DNA of 64,000 nt. Source: Glaciimonas sp. (GTDB taxonomy: Bacteria > Pseudomonadota > Gammaproteobacteria > Burkholderiales > Burkholderiaceae_D). The stretch lies in NCBI GenBank assembly GCA_012927625.1, contig JABBOV010000008.1, positions 186,001-250,000 on the forward strand, read 5' to 3'. This document shows positions 24,700-34,126 of this stretch, in pieces (within the stretch, counting starts at the first letter, position 1; each line of letters starts with the position of its first letter). Under the pieces are notes generated by a model. The model saw nothing but the letters and a program-made list of their open reading frames with translations, searched no databases and had not been told where the DNA came from. The position numbers and the translations under genes were made by a program.

Positions 24700-25995
24700 T
24701 CACCGCATAAATACGACATGGCCGGCAACAATCGTAGCTTTGACCTGGCCGAGCATTTCGTATCCCAGGAACGGCGTGTGCTTGCCTTGGCTGGCGAGTG
24801 CGCCGGCTTCGACTGTCCAGCGTGCAGCCGGATCGAACAGGCAAATATCGGCGACGCTGCCAAGACGTAACTGGCCGCAGTCCAAGGCGCCGATTTTGGC
24901 CGCATCGGTAGTGATTTTCGCAATCGCCCGGCTCATCGGTTGTGCTGCCGGCGCGATGCATTCTTCGGCCCATTTCAGCGCCAACGACAGCAACAATTCC
25001 AGTCCGGTAGCGCCCGGCGTGGCTTCACCGAAAGGCAGCAGCTTTTCTTCATCGTCGACCGGCGTGTGGTCGGAACAGATTGCATCAATGGTGCCATCCA
25101 GCAAGCATTGGCGAATCGCATCGCGGTCGCGCTGGCCCCGCAGCGGCGGCAGCATGCGGGCGTTGGAGTCGAAATAGCCGATATCCATCTCGGTCAGATG
25201 GATGTGGTGTGCGCCGACGTCGCAGGTGACCGGCAGCCCTTCCTGCTTGGCGGCGCGCACCAGTTCCAGCCCGGCGGCGGACGACATGCGGCACAAATGT
25301 ACGCGCGCACCAGTCACTCGCATCAATTCGAAAATAGTGTGCAAGGCAACGGTTTCGGCGATTACCGGAATCCCAGACAAACCCAACCGGGCAGCAATTG
25401 GGCCGCTATGCGCGATGCCGTCGTGGCCCAGGTGCGCATCCTGCGGGCGCAACCAAATGCTATAGCCGAAGGTTTTCGCATATTGCATTGCCCGCAGCAG
25501 CACATTGGTGTCCAGAATCGGTTGATCCGCTTGCGAAAAGCCGATGCAGCCGGCTTCGGTCAACTCCGCCATTTCGGTCAAAGCCTGCCCTTTCAGGCCG
25601 ACAGTGAGCGCACCCAATGGATAGACGTGAGCCTGATTCAGCGATTTGGCGCGGTGCTTGAGCATTTCGACCAGGCCCGGCTCGTCTAGCACCGGATCGG
25701 TATCCGGCGGACAAATCAAACTGGTGACGCCGCCCTGCATCGCCGCCTGCATTTCGGACTCTAGCGTGGCCCTGTATTCGTAACCGGGTTCGCGCAAGCG
25801 GGCGCTGAGGTCGACCAGACCGGGCGCGATGATCAGTCCGCTGGCATCAATCACTTTGGCCGTGCCTGATTCCGCCGGCGCACCACCGGGTTCATAGATG
25901 CCGGCAATTTTGCCGGAAGCGATGCAAATATCTTTTTTGGCGTCAATCCCATTAGCCGGATCGACCAGACGGCCATTTTTGATGTGGATTTTCAT
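24700..25995 (-). CDS. pyrX: Dihydroorotase-like protein, predicted non-catalytic (PyrC')
   Basis: This 431-residue dihydroorotase homologue has lost several metal-site residues. The HxH pair after the first strand is S64-A65-R66 (DLSARLREPG), the usual FSDDG metal segment reads FSQAD (153-157), and the HxxH before VST has R236 (VHLCRMSS). Other family residues remain (GAHHIHL, CSDHTPV, PPLRGQRDR). This is the pattern of the inactive PyrC' that scaffolds aspartate carbamoyltransferase in Pseudomonas, and the neighbours (pyrB, pyrR, ruvX, yqgE) are in the same order as there. An active pyrC should exist elsewhere in the genome. It is separated from pyrB by 281 bp containing a MITE-like element. 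Confidence 0.9.
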   Translation of the reverse strand: MKIHIKNGRLVDPANGIDAKKDICIASGKIAGIYEPGGAPAESGTAKVIDASGLIIAPGLVDLSARLREPGYEYRATLESEMQAAMQGGVTSLICPPDTDPVLDEPGLVEMLKHRAKSLNQAHVYPLGALTVGLKGQALTEMAELTEAGCIGFSQADQPILDTNVLLRAMQYAKTFGYSIWLRPQDAHLGHDGIAHSGPIAARLGLSGIPVIAETVALHTIFELMRVTGARVHLCRMSSAAGLELVRAAKQEGLPVTCDVGAHHIHLTEMDIGYFDSNARMLPPLRGQRDRDAIRQCLLDGTIDAICSDHTPVDDEEKLLPFGEATPGATGLELLLSLALKWAEECIAPAAQPMSRAIAKITTDAAKIGALDCGQLRLGSVADICLFDPAARWTVEAGALASQGKHTPFLGYEMLGQVKATIVAGHVVFMR

Positions 25996-26025
25996 TTATT
26001 CCTTATTGCAAAGCTGATACAAACT

Positions 26026-26220
26026 GTCCACGAAAGACACGAAAAACACGAAAAGGCTTCACAACACAATTTTTTCAACTGTCGTTTCCAAGCGCTCATA
26101 CCGGCACATACCTGCACATCAAGTTCCACCGTTGTGAAAGTTAGAGTTTTAAAAAAACTCTCTTCTCGCGCCAAATATTCCTATCTATCTTTGTTCGTGC
26201 CTTTCGTGTTTTTCGTGGAC
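26026..26220. repeat. MITE-like element with TTTCGTG-unit terminal inverted repeats, between pyrB and pyrC'
   Basis: The left end (from 26026) reads GTCCACGAAAGACACGAAAA and the right end (26194-26220) is its near complement, ending TTTTTCGTGGAC. Each end is built of about 9-base units. The 195-bp element has no coding content. The same ends occur at 38398-38551 and a single degenerate arm at about 30738-30765. Confidence 0.7.
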
Positions 26221-26276
26221 GATGTTTTTTTAATTACGAGAGTGCAAATATCCGCTACAGAACTCTCGATACCATT

Positions 26277-27236
26277 TTAATTTCCCGCCAAAATCCCCAT
26301 CACCGCCATCCGCACCGCAATCCCGAATGTGACTTGCGGCAGGATCACTGCCTGCGCGCCGTCGGCCACGACCGAATCGATTTCGACGCCGCGGTTCATC
26401 GGTCCCGGGTGCATTACGATGGCGTCCGGCTTGGCTAGCGCCAGCCGTTCCGGCGTGAGTCCGTAGCTTTTGAAATATTCTTGCGCGGAAGGCAGCAAAG
26501 CGCCGGTCATGCGCTCGTTTTGCAGTCGCAGCATGATGATGACATCAACCCCTTTCAAGCCGGCGTTGATGTCGGTGAAGACGCGCACGCCCATTTGTTC
26601 CAGACCGCCCGGCAGCAATGTCAGCGGCGCGACGGCGCGAATTTCCGGTACGCCCAGCGTAGTTAGCGCATGGATGTCGGAGCGCGCCACCCGGCTATGC
26701 AGGATGTCGCCGACGATTGCCACTGTGAGCTGGCTAAAATCTTTTTTGTAATGCCGGATGGTGTACATGTCCAGCAAACCCTGAGTCGGGTGCGCATGGC
26801 GGCCGTCGCCTGCATTGACCACATGCACATGATGGTGCTTGATCCGGCGCAAATGGTCGGCGATCAGGTGCGGAGCGCCGGACTGGCTGTGGCGCACCAC
26901 GAACATGTCGGCATGCATTGCGGCCAGGTTGTCGATGGTGTCGAGCAGCGACTCGCCTTTGCTGGCGCTGGAAGCCGAGATATTCAGGTTGATCACGTCG
27001 GCCGACAAGCGTTTGGCGGCGATCTCGAAAGTGGTGCGAGTGCGGGTCGAGTTCTCGAAGAACAGGTTGAACACGCTTTTGCCGCGCAGCAGCGGCACTT
27101 TCTTGACTTCGCGGTCGGACACGCTGACAAACGAGGAGGCGGTATCGAGAATATGGTGGAGGGTGGGTTTGGGCAGGCCTTCGATGGTGAGCAAATGTTG
27201 CAGTTCGCCATTTTTATTCAGTTGCGGATTATGCAT
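26277..27236 (-). CDS. pyrB: Aspartate carbamoyltransferase catalytic subunit
   Basis: PyrB joins carbamoyl phosphate and aspartate in the committed step of pyrimidine synthesis. The 319-residue protein has the carbamoyl-phosphate motif [12 protein letters not shown] and the later [12 protein letters not shown] motif. Its N-terminus ([19 protein letters not shown]) is extended relative to the E. coli enzyme, as in proteins that assemble with PyrC'. The ATG overlaps the pyrR stop by 8 bp. No pyrI regulatory subunit is nearby, which fits the PyrB-PyrC' type. Confidence 0.96.
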   Translation of the reverse strand: MHNPQLNKNGELQHLLTIEGLPKPTLHHILDTASSFVSVSDREVKKVPLLRGKSVFNLFFENSTRTRTTFEIAAKRLSADVINLNISASSASKGESLLDTIDNLAAMHADMFVVRHSQSGAPHLIADHLRRIKHHHVHVVNAGDGRHAHPTQGLLDMYTIRHYKKDFSQLTVAIVGDILHSRVARSDIHALTTLGVPEIRAVAPLTLLPGGLEQMGVRVFTDINAGLKGVDVIIMLRLQNERMTGALLPSAQEYFKSYGLTPERLALAKPDAIVMHPGPMNRGVEIDSVVADGAQAVILPQVTFGIAVRMAVMGILAGN

Positions 27237-27744
27237 GGGAGGTGGTTAGCGAGAGCGTAAGTTGGCCATCTTCGGCGCGTTGCAGCAGCAGGGTTTGATC
27301 GGCGGTCAGTTGCACGGTATCGGCGACAAAATCTGCGGCAATCGGCAGTTCGCGTCCGCCACGGTCGACCAATGCTGCCAGCATGATTTTTGCCGGGCGG
27401 CCGTAATCGAATAATTCATTGATCGCGGCGCGCGTGGTGCGCCCGGTATACAGCACGTCGTCGACTAGCAGGATGACGGCATCATCGACCGGGAACTGGA
27501 TCTGAGTTGGCTTGACATCGACATGCAAGCCTTTTTCCGCGTAATCGTCACGATAAAAAGAGACGTCGATAAAGCCGAGCCGGTCAGTCAACTGCAAGTC
27601 AGCCGCCAGCCGCTCGGCCAGCCATGCGCCACCGGAATGGATGCCGACCAGGGCGACATTGCCGATACCCGCCAATGCGGTTTTAATGCGTGCGGCCAGC
27701 ACCAGATACAGGGCTTCCGCGTCGAGATCAGGATTGGTCATCAT
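27229..27744 (-). CDS. pyrR: Bifunctional pyr operon regulator / uracil phosphoribosyltransferase family protein
   Basis: A phosphoribosyltransferase-fold protein of about 171 residues with the PRPP loop [14 protein letters not shown] and the PyrR-typical [13 protein letters not shown]. In Bacillus PyrR senses UMP and binds RNA; in proteobacteria beside pyrBC' its role is less clear. The start is uncertain: ATGs occur at 27756, 27750, 27744 and 27741, none with a strong ribosome site, and all overlap the 3' end of ruv[13 protein letters not shown] fits related proteins best. It overlaps pyrB, so coupled translation is likely. Confidence 0.9.
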   Translation of the reverse strand: MMTNPDLDAEALYLVLAARIKTALAGIGNVALVGIHSGGAWLAERLAADLQLTDRLGFIDVSFYRDDYAEKGLHVDVKPTQIQFPVDDAVILLVDDVLYTGRTTRAAINELFDYGRPAKIMLAALVDRGGRELPIAADFVADTVQLTADQTLLLQRAEDGQLTLSLTTSHA

Positions 27745-28126
27745 GCTCATGGTCATCAAAATATTGTTGCAAAATAATTGCTGCGGCGCGAGCGTCAATC
27801 ACCTCGCCGCGTTTGGCTGCCAGCACTGCGGAAGAATAGCGTTCGTCCACCAGCGTGGTTTCCAGCGCGAAACGTCCATGCAACTGATTGGCGAAACGGC
27901 GGCAGCGCACGGTCATTTCGTGTTCGGCACCGTCTGGATAGAGCGGCAGGCCAACCACGCAACGCGCCGGTTGCCATTCTGCGACAACGGCCGCGATGGC
28001 GGCAAATTTAGCCACATTGGTAGCCGCTCCAATGACGGTCAGCGGTTGCGCCTGCCGCAGCATGCTATTGCCGACCGCGACGCCGATGCGCTTGAGGCCG
28101 AAATCGAACGCCAGCACGGTTTCCAC
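27728..28126 (-). CDS. ruvX: Putative pre-16S rRNA nuclease / Holliday junction resolvase-like protein
   Basis: YqgF/RuvX proteins are RNase H-fold nucleases implicated in 16S rRNA 5'-end maturation. The 132-residue protein starts METVLAFDFGLKRIGVAVGN with the catalytic Asp in the first strand. It also has GLPLYPDG and the late DERYSSAVLA, with the expected acidic residues. It sits between yqgE and pyrR, the usual order, overlapping pyrR. Confidence 0.94.
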   Translation of the reverse strand: METVLAFDFGLKRIGVAVGNSMLRQAQPLTVIGAATNVAKFAAIAAVVAEWQPARCVVGLPLYPDGAEHEMTVRCRRFANQLHGRFALETTLVDERYSSAVLAAKRGEVIDARAAAIILQQYFDDHEHDDQS

Positions 28127-28150
28127 TAGGAGATACCGCGGCCAGAACTG

Positions 28151-28816
28151 TTATGCATGGCCAGCTTCGGAAGCGAGCATCATCGGGTCGATGCCGAGCA
28201 ATTTGATGGCGGCGGCGTAGCGTGCATCAAACGGCACGTCGAACAGCACGGCAGGGTCGGCCAGCACCGTCAGCCACGCGTTACGGGAAATTTCATCTTC
28301 GAGCTGACCCGGGCTCCAGCCCGAATAACCGACGCTGATCAAAAACTGGCTCGGGCCTTGCCCGGTGGCGATCGCTTCTAGTACGTCGCGCGAAGTCGTA
28401 AAAGCGATCTGATCGTTCACTTTCAGAGTCGATGAATAGTTCGCCGCCGGCGTATGCAGCACAAAGCCGCGATCTTCCTGAACCTGGCCGCCGAACATCA
28501 CCGGCCGGTCGGCGATAGCCAAATATTCGGGCGCCTTCTCGCCAGCCAGTTCAACCCGGTCGAGCAAGTCGTCGATGCACATGTCGGTAGGCCTATTGAT
28601 CACCACGCCGAGCGCACCCTGGCTGTTGTGCTCGCACAAATACACCACGGTGCCGCTGAAAACCGGGTCGGGCATGGATGGCATTGCGATCAGAAAATGA
28701 TTCGTTAAATCAAGCGCGCTGAGTGTCATGACGCCGACATGACCGGGCACATCGGAACTGGCCTGGGACGCGCCGGGCAACGCTCGAATTTTTGGATTTT
28801 TACTAAGTTTAGGCAT
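28151..28816 (-). CDS. YqgE/AlgH family protein
   Basis: A 221-residue member of the UPF0301/AlgH family, whose biochemical role is unsettled. The conserved core is NHFLIAMPSM, VVYLCEHNSQGALGVVINRP and the late GYSGWSPGQLEDE. The first ATG (28816) gives a 29-residue extension before MTLSALDLTNHFLIAMP; initiation at 28729 is an alternative. First gene of the yqgE-ruvX-pyrR-pyrB row. Confidence 0.93.
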   Translation of the reverse strand: MPKLSKNPKIRALPGASQASSDVPGHVGVMTLSALDLTNHFLIAMPSMPDPVFSGTVVYLCEHNSQGALGVVINRPTDMCIDDLLDRVELAGEKAPEYLAIADRPVMFGGQVQEDRGFVLHTPAANYSSTLKVNDQIAFTTSRDVLEAIATGQGPSQFLISVGYSGWSPGQLEDEISRNAWLTVLADPAVLFDVPFDARYAAAIKLLGIDPMMLASEAGHA

Positions 28817-29009
28817 GCCTGTATTCTAGCAGTTTTGCTGCCCTGTACCGCAGGCTGCTAGCGCGATTATGCTGCGTTACACGGACTTTTGCTGACATAC
28901 CACAAGCCTAGACGGGTTTTATTTGGCACCGCCATAAGCCACCTTTGCGTCATCTTTACTGATTGAAGCCTGTCATACTGGGTTTTTTACATACTCTGTA
29001 CCTTCTTCC

Positions 29010-30485
29010 ATGCCACCATTCGACACTGCGCTGGTCTGGTTCCGCCGCGATTTGCGCGATTTTGACCATGCGGCGCTATATCACGCATTAAAGCAAAGCC
29101 GGCGTGTGTTTTGCGCCTTCATCTTCGACAAGACCATCCTGCAGCCTTTGCTGGAGTCCGGCCTGAAAGCCGACCGCCGGGTGGAATTCATCCATGCCAG
29201 CCTGCTCGAACTCGATACCGCCTTGCGGGCCCTTGGCGGCGGCCTGATCGTGCGCCACGCTGAGGCTGCGGCTGAAATCCCGCGGTTAGCCGCCGAACTC
29301 GGGGCCGAAGCGGTGTTCATTAACCATGATTTCGAACCGCAGGCAGCAGCGCGCGATGCCGAAGTTGCCGCTGCATTAAGCGCGCACGGCCGGCAATTGC
29401 TAGACTTCAAGGATCACGTTATTTTTGAAAAAGATGAGGTACTAACCTTGTCTGAACGACCGTTTTCTATTTTCACGCCCTACAAGAACGCCTGGCTCAA
29501 GAAGCTGCATGCCCGCAGCGACGACTTCTATCTAAAACCCTATCCAGTCGACGCCTACCGCGCCCGCTTGGCAGCGGTCGCTAACTGCATCATGCCGTCA
29601 CTAGAGGAAATGGGCTTTGAACGCAGTAATCTGAGCACGCTGCACATCCCAACCGGCATGTCCGGCGGGCAACAACTGCTGCAGGATTTCCTGCCGCGCA
29701 TGGGGCGCTACGACAGCACGCGCAATTTTCCTGCAGTCAAAGGACCGTCTTACCTCTCGATCCACTTGCGTTTCGGCACGGTTTCGATCCGCACGCTGGC
29801 GCGCCATGCGGTGGAGGCGATACGATCTAATGCAGGCAGTACTGGCGCTGCCACATGGCTGTCGGAACTGATCTGGCGCGATTTCTACTGCATGATTTTG
29901 CATCACCATCCGCGCGTGGCGGAGCGGGCATTCAAGCCGGAATATGACGCGATCCGCTGGGAATCCGGCCACGCCGCAAAACGATCCTTTGAAGATTGGT
30001 GCGCCGGCGCCACCGGCTATCCGCTGGTGGACGCAGCCATGATGCAACTGAACCAAACCGGTTATATGCATAACCGGTTACGCATGGTCACCGCCTGCTT
30101 TTTGATCAAAGACCTTGGTATCGACTGGCGCTGGGGCGAGCGTTACTTTGCCCAGCATTTGAACGATTTCGACTTGGCCGCCAACAATGGCGGCTGGCAA
30201 TGGGCAGCATCGACCGGCTGCGACGCACAACCGTATTTCCGCATCTTCAATCCCGTCACGCAATCCGAAAAATTCGATCCCGAAGGTGCTTTCATCCGGC
30301 GCTACCTGCCGCAATTAAGCAAACTGCACAACAAGCAGATCCACACACCGTGGCTACTGGGCAAGATGGAACTGGCGCTAGCCGGCATCACGCTGGGCGA
30401 GGATTATCCAAACCCCATCGTGCAACATGACGCTGCCAGAAAACGTACGCTGGAACGCTATGCGGTAGTCAAGAAAACCGCTTGA
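29010..30485 (+). CDS. phrB: Deoxyribodipyrimidine photolyase
   Basis: This FAD enzyme reverses cyclobutane pyrimidine dimers with light. The 491-residue protein has the N-terminal antenna domain (LVWFRRDLRDFDHAAL) and the C-terminal FAD domain, with WLSELIWRDFY, GYPLVDAAM, GYMHNRLRM and NGGWQWAASTGCDAQPYFRIFNP. These are the class I CPD photolyase hallmarks. It is transcribed alone, divergent from yqgE across 193 bp. Confidence 0.96.
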   Translation: MPPFDTALVWFRRDLRDFDHAALYHALKQSRRVFCAFIFDKTILQPLLESGLKADRRVEFIHASLLELDTALRALGGGLIVRHAEAAAEIPRLAAELGAEAVFINHDFEPQAAARDAEVAAALSAHGRQLLDFKDHVIFEKDEVLTLSERPFSIFTPYKNAWLKKLHARSDDFYLKPYPVDAYRARLAAVANCIMPSLEEMGFERSNLSTLHIPTGMSGGQQLLQDFLPRMGRYDSTRNFPAVKGPSYLSIHLRFGTVSIRTLARHAVEAIRSNAGSTGAATWLSELIWRDFYCMILHHHPRVAERAFKPEYDAIRWESGHAAKRSFEDWCAGATGYPLVDAAMMQLNQTGYMHNRLRMVTACFLIKDLGIDWRWGERYFAQHLNDFDLAANNGGWQWAASTGCDAQPYFRIFNPVTQSEKFDPEGAFIRRYLPQLSKLHNKQIHTPWLLGKMELALAGITLGEDYPNPIVQHDAARKRTLERYAVVKKTA

Positions 30486-30843
30486 ACACAATTTTTAAAA
30501 TTAAACATACTCACGCAATGTATTTTTTATTACAGCAATTAATATATGCGTAAAAGTGCATTTTTATTGGCATACTCCGTACATTTTTAAAAAAGGATTG
30601 AAACTGCGATGAACCGGGCCCGCCTGATCACAGAGTCCCGCACCCGCTCGCACAGCATGCCGTGTGCACCGTGCAGCTCGCAGATACTGTAAAGCCAAGC
30701 CCGATGCAATGCCGGGCCGAAAATTTTCCATAATTTTCGCGCCTTTCACGCCTTTCGCGCATATGAAGCAGCGCCAACGCAAAAGCGCGCCGCGCCCGAT
30801 TCGGTTACAGTAACAACTCATACCCATGAAAGAAAACAGCATC
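30486..30843. other. Intergenic region phrB-gloA with repeat sequences
   Basis: No gene found. It holds the AT-rich dispersed repeat copy at 30506-30578 and, at about 30738-30765, three tandem TTTCGCGCC/TTTCACGCC-type units resembling one arm of the MITE-like element. The gloA promoter should lie near its right end. Confidence 0.6.
30506..30578 (+). repeat. AT-rich dispersed repeat, copy 4
   Basis: A 73-bp element starting CATACTCACGCAATG and ending CATACTCC, with AATATATGCGTAAAAGTGCAT in the middle. CATACTC at both ends is a direct repeat. It starts 21 bp after the phrB stop. Confidence 0.65.
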
Positions 30844-31254
30844 ATGCGCATACTCCACACCATGCTCCGCGTCGGCGACTTGCAGCGCTCTATCGATTTT
30901 TATACCCAGGTACTGGGCATGCATTTGCTGCGCACCAGCGACAATCCAGAATACAAATATACCCTTGCCTTCGTCGGCTACGGCAGCAATCCGGGCCATT
31001 CCGAGCTGGAACTGACCTATAACTATGGAGTAGAAAAATACGAGATGGGAAGCGCCTACGGCCATATCGCAATCGCAGTCGACGATGCTGAAAAAGCCTG
31101 TGCGGCCACCAAAAACGCCGGCGGCATCGTCACCCGCGAAGCCGGCCCAGTCAAAGGCGGCAGCACGGTAATCGCTTTCGTGGAAGACCCGGACGGCTAC
31201 AAGATTGAATTAATCGAGCGCAAAGCCGATGCGGGCGGAACTGGGCTGCGATAG
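30844..31254 (+). CDS. gloA: Lactoylglutathione lyase (glyoxalase I)
   Basis: GloA isomerises the methylglyoxal-glutathione hemithioacetal to S-lactoylglutathione. The start at [20 protein letters not shown] gives 136 residues, close to the 135 of E. coli, and puts the first metal ligand at His5. The other ligands are the Glu in SELELTYN, the His in YGHIAIAVD and the Glu in YKIELIE. An ATG six codons upstream (30826) is also possible. Confidence 0.95.
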   Translation: MRILHTMLRVGDLQRSIDFYTQVLGMHLLRTSDNPEYKYTLAFVGYGSNPGHSELELTYNYGVEKYEMGSAYGHIAIAVDDAEKACAATKNAGGIVTREAGPVKGGSTVIAFVEDPDGYKIELIERKADAGGTGLR

Positions 31255-31278
31255 TCGAAAGTTTTACAAAGCGGCCTG

Positions 31279-31917
31279 CTAGCGGCGCAGAGAATCGTCC
31301 AAAGTCTGCATCGCAACTGCCCGCAAACAGAACGCTTGAATGGATCGGATTAATTGGGTCTGCTCAGTTCCCGGCTGGCTATCAATCTGCCAGGAAAGTG
31401 GGCCTACCAGAGATTCCGCTATAACCCCAACCAGTGCCGCCGCGCTGACTGCCGATGCCTGCTCTGGAAAATTTCCCGAGCGAACCCCATCCTCCACCAA
31501 CTGCTGAAAAATCTCTGCATAGGCACGGCGATAATGCAGCCTTTCAGTGTCCACCAAAGCATCTACAGGTTCGGCAATGAGTGCATAAGCCAGGCGCTGA
31601 CCACGCAGTGCGCGTAACGCAAAGGTTTCGATGGTGTCGAGCAGGCGGGTTGCGGCAGTGCCTTCGCGCAAGGCTGTTTCCCGAACCACAGCGACTTCCT
31701 TTTCAGTGGCGATACGAAAAACTTCGGCGCAGAGTTGCGCCTTGGATTCGAAGTGCTTGTAGACGGCCCCCGTGGCAATACCCGCCTTCTGGGCCACCGC
31801 ATTGATAGTGAGGGCATTGAAACCTCCTGTGGATACGAGAAATAGGCCCGCATTGAGCAATCGTTCTTTCAGTTCTGCTTTGCGCGCTTCAGTCTTTTCT
31901 GTGGGCCGGTAAGCCAT
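31279..31917 (-). CDS. TetR family transcriptional regulator
   Basis: A 212-residue repressor-type protein. The N-terminal helix-turn-helix (LTINAVAQKAGIATGAVYKHFESKAQL) is classic TetR; the C-terminal ligand domain is not diagnostic. The ATG at 31917 is preferred over an upstream TTG. It is divergent from the AidB-like acyl-CoA dehydrogenase gene, with a perfect palindrome between them, so control of that gene and of itself is the simple reading. The ligand may be an acyl-CoA but this is inference. Confidence 0.88.
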   Translation of the reverse strand: MAYRPTEKTEARKAELKERLLNAGLFLVSTGGFNALTINAVAQKAGIATGAVYKHFESKAQLCAEVFRIATEKEVAVVRETALREGTAATRLLDTIETFALRALRGQRLAYALIAEPVDALVDTERLHYRRAYAEIFQQLVEDGVRSGNFPEQASAVSAAALVGVIAESLVGPLSWQIDSQPGTEQTQLIRSIQAFCLRAVAMQTLDDSLRR

Positions 31918-32119
31918 AGGAAGCAAACCCTTATTCAATTTTTGCGAAGCGTAAGAAGTGTAATTACAGCGGATTTATATTTGGCTTCAGCGTGGTTTTC
32001 GAACCAATCCCTGGCACCACGCATCATATCCAGCAAGATTTTATACAGCATTGCCATGCCGGCAGAATAATTTTAACGTATGAAAAATGTTCTACCGCAT
32101 TAAATTGACTGCCTGTTCC

Positions 32120-32137
32120 TTACGCGATTTCGCGTAA
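32120..32137. promoter_or_regulatory. Palindromic operator candidate between the TetR and AidB-like genes
   Basis: TTACGCGA-TT-TCGCGTAA is a perfect 18-bp inverted repeat in the 372-bp divergent intergenic region, the size and symmetry expected of a TetR-family site. A TTGACT lies 10 bp upstream and a TTGACA at 32163-32168. Confidence 0.6.
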
Positions 32138-32289
32138 ACGTAATGTGGTGAAAATGCGCTTCTTGACATGCAAAGTTAACCATGATTTACTTCGAAAAAC
32201 AGTGTGAATCAATATTCACATGTTTATCGAAACAACTCAAATGGTTGCATGGTTTACATAAAGCACGGCATTTTCAGGAGATTTTGTTG

Positions 32290-33969
32290 ATGATGGATAC
32301 CCAATCGGAAAATATGTTTATGGCGGAGACGCATAAGGTCGAAAACCAGCCGCCGCCGTTACAGGATTACAACCTTTACCTGCAGGATCAGGCATTGCGG
32401 GAAGCGGTTGCGCGTGAAGGGGCTGGTTGGGCAGAAAATGAACTGAACGCTTTCGGCATCTTGACCGGCTCCCGGGAAATGATCGAATTGGGTTTTCAGG
32501 CCAATGAAAACAAGCCTGTGCTGTACACCCATGACAATTACGGCCACCGCATCGATGAGGTTCGGTTTCACCCGGCTTATCATCGCTTGATGCAAATCTC
32601 GCTAGAGAACGGTTTGCACTCGGCTCACTGGAGTGACCCAAAAGCCGGGGCGCAAGTGGCACGCGCAGCCAAGTTCTATATGCAAAGTCAAGTGGACGCC
32701 GCGCACTGCTGTCCGGTAACGATGACTTCGGCAGTGATTCCGGCCTTGCTACAGCAACCGGAAATTGCCGAACATTGGATACCCAAAATTCTGGCGCGCC
32801 ATTACGATTACCGGAATATTCCGATCGAACAAAAACAAGGCATTACGATCGGTATGGCGATGACGGAAAAGCAAGGCGGCTCCGACGTGCGAACCAACAC
32901 CTTGCGCGCCTATCCACTGGGCAGCGGCGGACCCGGGCAAGCTTATGAACTGGTCGGTCACAAGTATTTCGTATCGGCTCCGATGAGCGACGCCTTTCTG
33001 GTGTTGGCCCAGGCTCCTGGTGGACTCTCGTGTTTTCTGTTGCCCCGTTGGCGCCCTGACGGCAGCAGGAATCCACTACAAATTCAGCGGCTCAAAAACA
33101 AGATGGGCAACGTTGCCAATGCATCGTGCGAAACCGAATTGCGTGGCGCCTATGCGCAAATGGTTGGCGACGAAGGCCGAGGCGTCACGACCATTCTGAA
33201 GATGGTCACCATGACGCGCTTCGATTGCATGATCGGCTCTTCGGCCGGTATGCGGCAGGCCGTGGCGCAAGCTTCGCACCACTGCGCCCATCGTACAGCC
33301 TTCGGAAAACGGTTATCGGAACAGCCATTGATGCAAAACGTGCTGACCGATTTGATTATTGAACATGAAGCTGCGCTCGCACTCACCATGCGCATTGCCA
33401 GTGCGCTGGATCGAAGCGAGCACAGCGATTCGGAAAAGCTTCTAGTGCGCATCGGCACTGCGGTTGGCAAATACTGGATTTGCAAGCGCACTCCGGCCCA
33501 TGCATACGAAGCCATGGAGTGCATTGGCGGTAGTGGCGTGATGGAGGATTGCATCATGCCGCGTCTGTTCCGGGAATCGCCGGTGAATTCGATCTGGGAA
33601 GGTAGCGGTAATGTGCAATGCCTGGACATGCTGCGGGCGATGCGCCGAAATCAGGGCTCAGTGGAAATTTTTACGGCGGAAGTACAACAGGCGGCAGGAG
33701 CGAATAAGCACCTGGATCAATATGTTGCGCAATTGGGCCGCGAATTGGCTGACCCGGCCGACATCGAATACCGGGCCCGCGGTGTGGTGGAAAAAATGGC
33801 GCTGGCATTGCAGGGCTCGTTGTTGGTGCGCTATGGCAATCCAGCGGTCGCGGATGCCTTTTGTGCTTCTCGCCTGGCGGGAAGAAGCAGTGGCCTAACT
33901 TACGGCAACTTACCGCGCGCAGTGGATTGCGCAGCGATCATCAAGCGGGCGACACCGGTGCCAGGCTGA
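32290..33969 (+). CDS. AidB-like acyl-CoA dehydrogenase family protein
   Basis: A 559-residue FAD flavoprotein of the acyl-CoA dehydrogenase superfamily, closest in layout to E. coli AidB (alkylation response; isovaleryl-CoA dehydrogenase activity reported). Supporting text includes HPAYHRLM early on, GMAMTEKQGGSDVRTNT in the FAD-binding middle domain, KYWICKRTPAHAYEAMECIGGSGVMED, and a basic C-terminal region as in AidB. The start at 32290 (MMDTQSENMF) has GGAG upstream; an ATG at 32182 would precede a possible TTGACA promoter and gives no family similarity. It is divergent from a TetR gene. Confidence 0.88.
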   Translation: MMDTQSENMFMAETHKVENQPPPLQDYNLYLQDQALREAVAREGAGWAENELNAFGILTGSREMIELGFQANENKPVLYTHDNYGHRIDEVRFHPAYHRLMQISLENGLHSAHWSDPKAGAQVARAAKFYMQSQVDAAHCCPVTMTSAVIPALLQQPEIAEHWIPKILARHYDYRNIPIEQKQGITIGMAMTEKQGGSDVRTNTLRAYPLGSGGPGQAYELVGHKYFVSAPMSDAFLVLAQAPGGLSCFLLPRWRPDGSRNPLQIQRLKNKMGNVANASCETELRGAYAQMVGDEGRGVTTILKMVTMTRFDCMIGSSAGMRQAVAQASHHCAHRTAFGKRLSEQPLMQNVLTDLIIEHEAALALTMRIASALDRSEHSDSEKLLVRIGTAVGKYWICKRTPAHAYEAMECIGGSGVMEDCIMPRLFRESPVNSIWEGSGNVQCLDMLRAMRRNQGSVEIFTAEVQQAAGANKHLDQYVAQLGRELADPADIEYRARGVVEKMALALQGSLLVRYGNPAVADAFCASRLAGRSSGLTYGNLPRAVDCAAIIKRATPVPG

Positions 33970-34126
33970 CCGCGAGACGTTACCTGTCTGGTGTGCCGCA
34001 GTGTCAGAAAGTCCATAACCATAGCTCGCCAGGTTAAATTTAAAATGAAACCTTATTCCGTTTTTAAATCAATTGTGAACGCGAAGGCGAAGCCGACACA
34101 GTGCAGGTTTGATTGAGAAATGGAAA

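Noticed and set aside
32182-32289. Upstream extension of the AidB-like gene starting at 32182
   Set aside because: A GGAG-preceded ATG at 32290 fits family length, and a TTGACA at 32163 would place the transcript start inside the extension.
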